From Clostridia bacterium (GTDB lineage Bacteria; Bacillota; Clostridia; Lachnospirales; Anaerotignaceae), in NCBI GenBank assembly GCA_900757025.1, contig CAAEMG010000064.1, positions 1 through 10,908 on the forward strand: a stretch of DNA of 10,908 nucleotides, read 5' to 3'. Position 1 is the stretch's first letter. Every line of letters begins with the position of its first letter. The notes under the pieces were generated by a model. That model was given only the letters and a program-made list of their open reading frames with translations, did no database searches and was not told the origin of the DNA. Made by a program: the position numbers and the translations under genes. Positions 1 to 5,562 of this stretch are shown piece by piece.

Positions 1-74
1 TAAGCCTTTAAAGAACGTATTGCAAGAGATGAATGTATAAACTTTGCGTTTAGTGCTGTAAGAAGAATTTTCAT
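1..74 (-). CDS. B12-binding radical SAM protein, N-terminal fragment cut by window edge
   Basis: Only the first 24 codons lie in the window; the gene reads leftward off the edge. The start is the ATG at 74-72 (minus strand), with a weak purine-rich GGACGG at 86-81 as possible ribosome binding site. The translated start contains LNAKFIHSSLAIRSLKA. This closely resembles the N-terminus of the Firmicutes family of cobalamin-binding-domain radical SAM enzymes (often annotated DUF4080), whose first strand and loop typically read ILL-ALNAKYIHSNLAIRYLKAY. In that family an N-terminal B12-binding domain precedes a CxxxCxxC radical SAM core; neither the rest of the B12 domain nor the cysteine motif is visible here. 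The gene is divergent from the split transporter pair, with 88 bases between starts. The call rests on a short match by recall, so the family is fairly likely but the function is unknown. Confidence 0.62.
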   Translation of the reverse strand, partial: MKILLTALNAKFIHSSLAIRSLKA

Positions 75-162
75 TTTTTTCCGTCCAATCGTTAAAATAT
101 GACATAAGTATACCATATCGGCAAAATTTTAGCCACTTTACACCGTCAAAGGAGATGATTTT

Positions 163-513
163 TTGAAGAAATTTATACCGGCTTTAATAGGCATTTTTAC
201 AGGCTTTGCCAACGGAATTTTCGGCAGCGGAGGAGGCACTGTGGCAGTACCGGCAATGGAAAAATTTCTGAAAACAGAACCCCACAAAAGCCACGCCACA
301 GCCATAGCCCTTATACTGCCTCTTTCGGCTGTTTCGGCGGCAATTTATATTTTTAAAACGGAAGTTCCTTTTTCTGTGCTTATTCCCGTAACGCTCGGAA
401 GTGTTGCAGGCGGAATTTTAGGCGCAAAATTTCTAAAAAAAGTACCCACAAAATATCTGCACAAAATATTTGCCCTCTTTATGCTTGCGGCGGCAGTTAG
501 GATGATAATATGA
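163..513 (+). CDS. TauE/SafE-family half-transporter, N-terminal-type half (116 aa)
   Basis: Predicted integral membrane protein resembling one repeat unit of the TauE/SafE (TSUP) family, whose full-length members (about 250 residues) export sulfite, sulfoacetate or related organic anions. The start is TTG at 163, with AAAGGAG at 148-154 and 8 bases between; the ATG at 155 runs straight into a stop. Four hydrophobic segments are visible, near residues 4-23, 46-64, 70-89 and 101-116. The family's glycine signature is in the first (GFANGIFGSGGGT, about residues 14-26). The protein stops where a full-length member would continue into its second repeat, and the next gene overlaps by four bases (ATGA, 510-513), so translation is probably coupled. 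Family membership is well supported. The substrate and the idea that the two halves assemble into one transporter are inference. Confidence 0.85.
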   Translation: MKKFIPALIGIFTGFANGIFGSGGGTVAVPAMEKFLKTEPHKSHATAIALILPLSAVSAAIYIFKTEVPFSVLIPVTLGSVAGGILGAKFLKKVPTKYLHKIFALFMLAAAVRMII

Positions 514-860
514 AGTTTTTTTTCACAGGTCTTATTTCGGGAATAATAAGCGGAATGGGCATAGGCGGCGGAACAATATTGATACCGGCAATAACATTTT
601 TAAGCGACATAACGCAAAAACAGGCACAAAGCATAAACCTTATATGCTTTCTGCCTACGGCTGCGGCGGCGCTTTTTATACACGCCAAAAACAAAAACAT
701 AGAAACAAAAATACTTAAACCTCTGCTTATTTTCGGCATAATTGCCGCTATAGCAGGTGCATTTACGGCAATGCACTTGGACAACGAAATTTTAAAAAAA
801 GCCTTTGGAGTTTTTTTATTTTTAATGGCTGTAAGGGAATTTTTTATTAAGGAAAAATAA
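510..860 (+). CDS. TauE/SafE-family half-transporter, C-terminal-type half (116 aa)
   Basis: Second half of the split TauE/SafE pair, the same length as its partner and with the same architecture. The glycine signature GIISGMGIGGGT (about residues 10-21) sits in the first hydrophobic segment. Further segments lie near residues 42-58, 69-88 and 96-111, followed by a charged tail (FFIKEK). The ATG at 510 overlaps the upstream stop codon as ATGA, a typical translational-coupling junction. This is not a recent frameshift: the upstream frame ends cleanly after its fourth membrane segment and this one opens with its own Met and first segment, so each gene is a complete repeat unit. The stop codon (858-860) is also the first three bases of the dispersed repeat that follows. 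No terminator is seen directly after the gene. The transported anion is unknown. Confidence 0.85.
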   Translation: MKFFFTGLISGIISGMGIGGGTILIPAITFLSDITQKQAQSINLICFLPTAAAALFIHAKNKNIETKILKPLLIFGIIAAIAGAFTAMHLDNEILKKAFGVFLFLMAVREFFIKEK

Positions 861-1080
861 ATTTTGATTTGACGGATACCTTTTATTAAAAAAACTAAAA
901 TATTTTGTCATGTTGAGCACAGTGCAGTCGAAACATCTCGTCCATTTGTCGAATGTATGAAAAACGATAGATTTATGGCTTTTCTTCTTGGTTTGTGAAA
1001 TCCTTCGACTTCGGATTACACCTACGCTTAACATAACAAAATATGGATTGCTCTTAGCAAGAAGAACTATTCGACAAATA
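858..1080. repeat. Dispersed intergenic repeat, copy 1 (with terminal inverted repeats)
   Basis: Positions 858-1008 match 4691-4849 in the same orientation with about eight substitutions, one A-tract length change and one 9-base length difference (counted by eye). An inner element is bounded by imperfect inverted repeats: ATATTTTGTCATGTTGAGC at 900-918 and GCTTAACATAACAAAATAT at 1026-1044, which pair at 17 of 19 positions. The right arm (about 1045-1077, including a small TTGCT/AGCAA hairpin at 1048-1060) aligns with the right arm of copy 3. I see no credible protein in it. It resembles MITE-like or REP-like intergenic elements; its mobility is not shown. Confidence 0.8.
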
Positions 1081-1109
1081 CTGATTTTTTATTTCTTATT
1101 TTTCCAAAC

Positions 1110-1145
1110 AAAAAACCGAAATCCACATTTTTTGCAGATTTCGGT
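1110..1145 (-). terminator. Rho-independent terminator of rnpB
   Basis: On the minus strand a perfect 9-bp stem (ACCGAAATC/GATTTCGGT, plus-strand 1115-1123 and 1137-1145) with a 13-base loop is followed by six T residues (plus-strand A run 1110-1115). It lies 15 bases past the 3' end of the RNase P RNA, which is the expected place for its terminator. Read on the plus strand the stem is followed by a poorer T tract (CTGTTTTT), so some termination in that direction is possible. Confidence 0.88.
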
Positions 1146-1159
1146 CTGTTTTTAAAAGT

Positions 1160-1481
1160 ATAAGCAAGCCGTAAGCCGGGTTCTGTATTAAACTATCATC
1201 TATCTTGGTACACTGTTGCCAGTGTCATCATGCGGCTATTCAAGACGGAACGAGCAGCTCCATGTGTCTTATTCAGCCTTGCTTCAGGTGGGGTTTACAT
1301 AGCCTTCTGCGTTACCGAAGAAGCGGTGAGCTCTTGCCTCGCCTTTCCATCCTTACCGAAAAATCGGCGGTTTATTTCTGTTGCACTTTCCTTAAAGTCG
1401 CCTTCACCGGCCGTTAGCCGGCACCCTGCTCTGTGAAGCCCGGACTTTCCTCCCCTAAGGGCGATAGTATGACCTACTTAT
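1160..1481 (-). ncRNA. rnpB: RNase P RNA (bacterial type A)
   Basis: Catalytic RNA of ribonuclease P, which removes 5' leaders from tRNA precursors. Read on the minus strand, the conserved blocks occur in order: GAGGAAAGTCCGGGC (about 1452-1438), CAGGGTGCCGGCTAACGGCC, GTGCAACAGAAA with TAAACCGCC, GAGCTCACCGC, TGTAAACCCCACC, AGATAGATGAT and ACAGAACCCGGCTTAC (about 1187-1172). The ends were set from helix P1: ATAAGTAGGTC at 1481-1471 pairs along its whole length, with G-U pairs, with GGCTTGCTTAT at 1170-1160. This gives a 322-base RNA. The motif order and the layout around GGTAAGGATGGAAAGGCG fit type A, the ancestral form common in Clostridia, rather than the Bacillus type B. The gene has its own promoter and terminator and follows the nucleoside kinase by 32 bases. 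Confidence 0.97.
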
Positions 1482-1487
1482 TTTTTA

Positions 1488-1517
1488 ATAATATCACATT
1501 TTTTAGTTTAATGTCAA
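1488..1517 (-). promoter_or_regulatory. Sigma-A promoter of rnpB, overlapping the kinase stop codon
   Basis: Minus strand: a perfect -35 box TTGACA (plus-strand 1512-1517), an 18-base spacer, then a -10 box TATTAT (plus-strand 1488-1493). Transcription would start about seven bases downstream, at 1481, which is exactly the 5' end deduced from helix P1. The TGA inside TTGACA (1516-1514) is the stop codon of the nucleoside kinase gene. Confidence 0.85.
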
Positions 1518-3181
1518 ACCTTAAATGCACTTCCGCCTATAAATTCTCTTATAATTGAATTTTTAGGCACACATTTTGCATCTGCCCCAAGTATATAGTC
1601 AAACATTTTAAGAAGTCTGTCTGCCGTTACATATGCAGGGCTGCCCTTCGGTATGGCATAAAGCTGTGGAACAACAAATGTTTTAAGAACACAAAGCTCA
1701 TATATTGTTGCAGAGTTAAATATAACATCTGCATTTTCCTGAAATGGGAATATATTTTTTTCTTCGCCTCTTCTTACGCTTGGCCATGTTTCTATTGTTT
1801 TTTCGGCAGTATTTCCTCTTGAATGGCTGTCACGCACAATTCTTCTTATAAGACGGCTGTCGGAGGTTGAAACTCTGTTATGTCCGTCAAGATTAAGCTG
1901 TGTCATGGCACTTATGAATATTTTAAATTTGTTTTCCGCAGGTACAGAGCGTGTAAGCTCATCATTTAAGCCGTGTATACCCTCGCAAACTATTATGTCG
2001 CCCTCTTTAAGCTGAATTTTTCTGCCTTTAAATTCTTTTTTGCCCGAAATAAAATTATAGCTTGGAATTTCAACTTCTTCACCTTTTATAAGAGCATTCA
2101 TATGCTTGTTAAAAAGGTCTAAATCAAGTGCATTTATATTTTCAAAATCGGGCTTTCCGTCTGCATCTACAGGCGTATGCTCCCTGTCAACAAAATAATC
2201 GTCCATGCCTATAGCGTGGGGCATTATTCCGTTTACTCTAAGCTGGACACATAATCTTTGGGCAAATGTTGTTTTTCCGCTGGAAGATGGTCCGGCTATA
2301 AGCACAAGCTTTATTTTGCCTTTTTTCGAAGCAATTTCGTCAGCTATCTGTGCTGCCTTTTTTTCGTGGAGAGCCTCGTTTATTCTTACCAAATCGTCAA
2401 ATATTCCGCCTGAAATACAGTCGTTAAGGTCTGCCACGCTGCTTGCCCTCATAAGCTGACACCAGTGAAGTCGTTCTATAAATACTTCCGAAATTTTTTC
2501 AAAATTATCATAATTTTCAAGCACATCGGCATTTTTTATGGACGGGAACTGAAGAAGAAAACCGTTTGAATATTTTGCAATGGCAAATTTTTTGATATAT
2601 CCCGTTGAAGGAACCATTGCACTGTAAAAATAATCATAATATCCGTCAAGGCTGTAGATATAAAGCATATCGTTTTTTACATAATTTAAAAGACGAACCT
2701 TTTCCTCCATATACTGCTCGGCATAGATTTTTTCGGCTTTTTCCTTGTCAACAAGTTCTTTTTTGATAGGAATATCCGCATCAGATATTTCCTTCATTCT
2801 TTCTTCTATTTTTCTCAGAAGTTCTTCTTCCGGCTCTATGCCTTCCGTTCTTATTTCACAGTAAAAATTATTGTTTATGGTATGTTCAATGGCTATTTTA
2901 CATTTTTTTCCTATTACATCTTCCGCTGCCTTTACCATAATAAGAGAAGCACTTGAACGATAAATCCTCATGCCTTCCACATCATTAACCGACAAAAATT
3001 CGATTTTCTTGTGTCCCTCGGCTTTTTCTGCAAGGTCAAATATAACCTCTCCGCATTTAGCGCCAACTGCCTCAAAGCCTTTTTCCTTTACAGTTCTTTT
3101 ATACACATTTTCAAATGTTTCGCCTTCAAAAATTTCCAAAAGTCCGAAACCTTTTATTTCAGAAATAAATTTTTCACTCAT
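1514..3181 (-). CDS. Nucleoside kinase (uridine kinase/PRK family) with ThrRS-like N-terminal TGS and SAD domains
   Basis: Predicted cytoplasmic P-loop kinase of 555 residues. The C-terminal half (about 288-480) is a uridine kinase/phosphoribulokinase domain: Walker A GPSSSGKTT at 297-305, DDYF at 327-330, and EGIHGLND from 400. The N-terminal half resembles the TGS and second additional domains of threonyl-tRNA synthetase: GETFENVYKRTVKEKG (20-35), a YRSSASLI stretch (74-81) and HTINNNFYCEI (100-110). The two histidines that serve editing in ThrRS (HSxAH) appear to be replaced by Arg75 and Ser79, so editing is unlikely. Proteins of this layout are common in Clostridia and annotated nucleoside kinase; the true substrate is uncertain. 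The start ATG has AAAGGAG 7 bases upstream (3189-3195). The gene follows nif3 by 15 bases, and the nif3 stop abuts its ribosome binding site, indicating an operon. Its stop codon is embedded in the rnpB promoter. Confidence 0.9.
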   Translation of the reverse strand: MSEKFISEIKGFGLLEIFEGETFENVYKRTVKEKGFEAVGAKCGEVIFDLAEKAEGHKKIEFLSVNDVEGMRIYRSSASLIMVKAAEDVIGKKCKIAIEHTINNNFYCEIRTEGIEPEEELLRKIEERMKEISDADIPIKKELVDKEKAEKIYAEQYMEEKVRLLNYVKNDMLYIYSLDGYYDYFYSAMVPSTGYIKKFAIAKYSNGFLLQFPSIKNADVLENYDNFEKISEVFIERLHWCQLMRASSVADLNDCISGGIFDDLVRINEALHEKKAAQIADEIASKKGKIKLVLIAGPSSSGKTTFAQRLCVQLRVNGIMPHAIGMDDYFVDREHTPVDADGKPDFENINALDLDLFNKHMNALIKGEEVEIPSYNFISGKKEFKGRKIQLKEGDIIVCEGIHGLNDELTRSVPAENKFKIFISAMTQLNLDGHNRVSTSDSRLIRRIVRDSHSRGNTAEKTIETWPSVRRGEEKNIFPFQENADVIFNSATIYELCVLKTFVVPQLYAIPKGSPAYVTADRLLKMFDYILGADAKCVPKNSIIREFIGGSAFKV

Positions 3182-3196
3182 ATTTATTCTCCTTTC

Positions 3197-3985
3197 TCAA
3201 AGAGTTTTAAACACCTGTCCGTTTACACAGCTTTCAACAACCTCCACAGAAGGTGCGTTTTCGTTAAGAAATTTTTTAATTACCGGAACTATAATGTTTT
3301 CGCTTCCATAATGTGTTGCATCAATAAGAGCTATACCGTTTTCAATGGCACTCTGGCTTTCGTGATATTTTATATCGCTTGTAATATAAACATCACAGTT
3401 CAAATTCACTGCGTCTGTCATAAATTCCATTCCACTGCCTGTGCAAAGACCAACTCTTTTTATTTTTCTGTTGTTTTCGCCAACTATTCTTATTCCGTCA
3501 AGAGAAAGTTTTTCTTTAACTTTTTTTGCAAATTTTTCAAGTGTTGTTTCCTCTATATCGCCATATCTGCCAAGACCGTTAGGTTTATCGTTTTGTGTAC
3601 AGCTTTCAAAAAGAACAGCCGTATTTTTAAGCCCAAGTATTTTTGTAAGTTCATCGTTTACACCGCCAAAGGCAATATCGAGGTTAGTGTGCATAGCAAA
3701 AACGCATATATTGTTTCTTATAAGCTTTATTATTCTTCTGCCCATGCTGTCGGAAGTATTTATTTTCTTTATAGAGCCGAAAATCATTGGGTGATGGGTA
3801 ACTATTAAATCAGCACCTGTTTTTACAGCCTCGTCAACAACCTCCTCTGTTGCGTCAAGGGCAACAAGTATTTTTTTAATTTCAGCATTTTCGTCACCAA
3901 CCAAAAGACCCGGATTATCCCAGCTTTCGGCAAGATATTCCGGCGCAAAGCCGTTAAAAAGCTCTGTAATTTCACTCATTTTCAT
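3197..3985 (-). CDS. Nif3-like dinuclear metal center protein (GTP cyclohydrolase I type 2 homolog)
   Basis: Nif3/YbgI/YqfO family protein, 262 residues, cytoplasmic. Putative dinuclear metal ligands are visible: His64-His65 (THHPMIFG), Asp103 in HTNLD (His99-Asp103), and His225 and Glu229 in DATHYGSE. GDIEETTLEKFAKKVKEKL (142-160) and SDIKYHES (203-210) are further family blocks. At this length it is the short form, like E. coli YbgI, without the roughly 100-residue PII-like insert of B. subtilis YqfO. The family is often annotated as a GTP cyclohydrolase I homolog, but its physiological reaction is not settled. The ATG at 3985 was chosen because AGAGGTG (3996-4002) sits 10 bases upstream; a second ATG at 3979 would be too far from it. 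It overlaps the trmK 3' end by 14 bases, so coupled expression is likely. The trmK-nif3 pairing is conserved in Firmicutes. Confidence 0.93.
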   Translation of the reverse strand: MKMSEITELFNGFAPEYLAESWDNPGLLVGDENAEIKKILVALDATEEVVDEAVKTGADLIVTHHPMIFGSIKKINTSDSMGRRIIKLIRNNICVFAMHTNLDIAFGGVNDELTKILGLKNTAVLFESCTQNDKPNGLGRYGDIEETTLEKFAKKVKEKLSLDGIRIVGENNRKIKRVGLCTGSGMEFMTDAVNLNCDVYITSDIKYHESQSAIENGIALIDATHYGSENIIVPVIKKFLNENAPSVEVVESCVNGQVFKTL

Positions 3986-4667
3986 ATCTATTAAGCACCT
4001 CTTTGCAAATTTCGTTTTCTCTTTCTATCTGGGCAATTTTTTCTTCATTTCCGCTTTTGCCGTTTTTTTCTATATTTTCGAGTATTGTTTTATTTGTTTT
4101 AATTTTCTTTTCTATAAATTCCTTTAAAACAACATTCTTTTTTTCTATATTTATTTTTCCAAATTCGTAGTCGGCATCGTTATTATATTTTTCACTGCCC
4201 TTTACGGCGCTTATTATTGTGTAATATTTTCCGCTGTCCAAAACAAAATTTTCATTTTCGATTTTAAAGCCTATTGAATGAATATATTTTCTCACTTCGT
4301 TTACATCAAGCTGAGGCTGAAGAACAAGCTGTTTAAGCTCCGATGTTATTTCAGGGCGTTTTTTCAAAATATCAATAATAAGCATGCCGCCCATGCCGCC
4401 TATAACAACACAGTCTGTTTCGCCTTTTTTTAAAGGCTCAAGACCACTGCCGAGACGTGTTTCAATTATTTTTTCAAGGCCGTTCATACGCACATTTTTT
4501 TCGGCTTTTTCAAGAGGGCCTTTATTTATGTCGCAGGCTATGGCACTGTCTATTTTTTTATTTTCGGCAAGATATATAGGCACATATCCGTGGTCAGTGC
4601 CTATATCGGCAATGCGTTTTTCATGCACCATATCTGCCACTTGTTTAAGTCGTAATGAAATTTCCAT
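3972..4667 (-). CDS. trmK: tRNA (adenine(22)-N(1))-methyltransferase TrmK
   Basis: SAM-dependent methyltransferase of 231 residues, predicted to make m1A22 in tRNA, in the cytoplasm. Rossmann-fold motif I reads DIGTDHGYVPIYLA (21-34), the acidic SAM-ribose strand is ACDIN (44-48), GGMGG lies at 90-94, and LQPQ (116-119) occupies the motif IV position, as in B. subtilis TrmK (YqfN). The C-terminal region, about 172-229, is Lys/Glu-rich and probably a helical coiled-coil arm, which the family is known for. The ATG at 4667 is preceded by TGGAGAG. First gene of the trmK > nif3 > kinase unit. The dispersed repeat begins 23 bases upstream of the start codon, so the promoter must lie inside or beyond the repeat; none is clear. 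Confidence 0.95.
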   Translation of the reverse strand: MEISLRLKQVADMVHEKRIADIGTDHGYVPIYLAENKKIDSAIACDINKGPLEKAEKNVRMNGLEKIIETRLGSGLEPLKKGETDCVVIGGMGGMLIIDILKKRPEITSELKQLVLQPQLDVNEVRKYIHSIGFKIENENFVLDSGKYYTIISAVKGSEKYNNDADYEFGKINIEKKNVVLKEFIEKKIKTNKTILENIEKNGKSGNEEKIAQIERENEICKEVLNRYENE

Positions 4668-4690
4668 ATTTTTCTCTCCAAATGTTGTGA

Positions 4691-4947
4691 TAAATTTTGA
4701 TTTGACGGATACCTTTTATTAAAAAACTAAAATATTTTGTCATGTTGAGCAGAGTGCGTAGCACGCAGTCGAAACATCTCGTCACTTTGGCGAATGTATG
4801 AAAAATTATAGATTTATGGCTTTTCTTCTTGGTTTGTGAGATTCTTCGATAGAGAACAGATACGCCGCCGCACTTCTTTGCGCTTCTCTGCTTGCAGCGT
4901 GTGTGATGGCGTCCCACGGTTTTAAACTATTCGCCAAACCCTAATTT
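4691..4947. repeat. Dispersed intergenic repeat, copy 2
   Basis: The left 159 bases (4691-4849) match copy 1 (858-1008) at roughly 95% by eye, in the same orientation. Relative to copy 1 there is a 9-base expansion within AGTGCGTAGCACGCAGTCG, which can fold as a small hairpin (TGCGT/ACGCA). The centre (4850-4917) is unrelated to copy 1. The right end, ATTCGCCAAACCCTAATTT (about 4929-4947), matches the end of copy 3 and runs into the stop codon of the 171-residue membrane protein gene. The far inverted repeat of copy 1 is absent, so this copy looks like a mosaic or a decayed version. It fills the whole gap between trmK and its upstream neighbour. Confidence 0.8.
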
Positions 4948-5461
4948 ATTCTCCCTTAATTATTTCCTCTGCAACAGTATCGGCATTATAATTTTTCACA
5001 GTTTTTGCCAAAACCGATTCTCCCGTATACTGATTAAACACATAAACTTCAGCATCTCCGCCGTTATCATAGTAAAATACATATGCTCCCTTACAGAACT
5101 TCCGGCCATCTATAACAAAATAATTTCCGGTGTCAACATCTATTTTGGTTTTTCCCTCGCCATACTGTTCGTTTACAATTTTCTCTTCCTGTTTATATGT
5201 ATACTTCGGAAGATAATGCACACACGCTGCCACATCGGCAACTACAACAACTGCACATACGGCAAACATGGCCTTTATCTTTTTTGTTTCTCCCGCATTT
5301 TTAAATTTAACATATAAGCCGTATGCAATAACAAGAACAGCCGTTATAACATAATAAAAAACTATAATGTCTGCCTTCATGTTAAAAATTTTATTTACAG
5401 CATAATAAAGTATCGCCAAAACAGCAACCAAACAATAAAAAACCGTTGTATGAATCTGCAT
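4946..5461 (-). CDS. Membrane protein of unknown function, 171 aa, three predicted TM helices
   Basis: I do not recognise this protein. Three hydrophobic helices are visible at about residues 6-23, 31-51 and 64-83, then a hydrophilic domain (84-171). The loop between helices 2 and 3 (KFKNAGETKKIK, about 52-63) is strongly positive and so probably cytoplasmic. That puts the N-terminus inside and the C-terminal domain outside the membrane. The outer domain has a YFVIDGRKFCKGAYVFYYDNGG stretch around 114-135 and looks like a small beta-rich fold, with no recognisable catalytic motif. The ATG at 5461 has a GGAG box (AAAAGGAGAAAAAA) just upstream. It lies between the rpoD terminator and repeat copy 2; in B. 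subtilis the equivalent spot between sigA and trmK holds cccA, but this protein has no CxxCH heme motif and is not a cytochrome. Confidence 0.75.
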   Translation of the reverse strand: MQIHTTVFYCLVAVLAILYYAVNKIFNMKADIIVFYYVITAVLVIAYGLYVKFKNAGETKKIKAMFAVCAVVVVADVAACVHYLPKYTYKQEEKIVNEQYGEGKTKIDVDTGNYFVIDGRKFCKGAYVFYYDNGGDAEVYVFNQYTGESVLAKTVKNYNADTVAEEIIKGE

Positions 5462-5488
5462 TTTTTTCTCCTTTTTATATTTAATAGC

Positions 5489-5539
5489 AAAAATTCCGGC
5501 TTGACGGTTTTAAATTAAACCAGTTCAAACCGGAATTTT
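5489..5539 (-). terminator. Terminator after the dgt-dnaG-rpoD operon
   Basis: Long hairpin with a perfect outer stem AAAATTCCGG/CCGGAATTTT (5490-5499 and 5530-5539). The inner arms are also largely complementary (CTTGACGGTTTTAAA against TTTAAACCAGTTCAA-like sequence), extending the stem with a few bulges. On the minus strand the stem ends in five Ts (plus-strand A run 5489-5493). It starts 23 bases past the rpoD stop and separates rpoD from the 171-residue membrane protein gene. The near-symmetric T tract (AATTTTAATG on the plus strand) means it could act in both directions. Confidence 0.85.
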
Positions 5540-5562
5540 AATGTTAATTTATATTACTGAAA

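Noticed and set aside
75..162. Promoters in the divergent gap between the radical SAM gene and the transporter pair
   Set aside because: A TTGCCG-17-CATATT pair on the minus strand matches only four of six bases in each box, and nothing better appears on the plus strand.
822..1034. Leftward 70-codon open frame over repeat copy 1
   Set aside because: Same repeat-derived peptide as in copy 2, with a frame that also overlaps the end of the transporter gene; there is no ribosome binding site or protein-like composition.
1205..1436. Two rightward open frames of about 70 codons
   Set aside because: They lie wholly within the antisense strand of the RNase P RNA gene, whose conserved motifs explain the sequence.
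3011..3808. Rightward 265-codon open frame opposite the kinase and nif3 genes
   Set aside because: It is antisense to two well-identified genes; its Phe/Cys/Lys-rich composition is the mirror of AT-rich coding sequence.
4645..4917. Leftward 90-codon open frame overlapping repeat copy 2 and the trmK start
   Set aside because: It runs antisense through the repeat, shares its peptide with a frame in copy 1 (RRISQTKKKSHKSI), covers the trmK ribosome binding site and looks like a translation of the repeat, not a protein.
4850..4945. Terminator between the 171-residue protein gene and trmK
   Set aside because: Some short inverted repeats exist, but none is followed by a T tract on the minus strand.
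858..4947. Possibility that the repeats form a CRISPR array or flank one composite transposon
   Set aside because: The copies are kilobases apart, long and divergent, without regular spacers. The DNA between copies 1 and 2 is housekeeping genes in conserved order, with no transposase.
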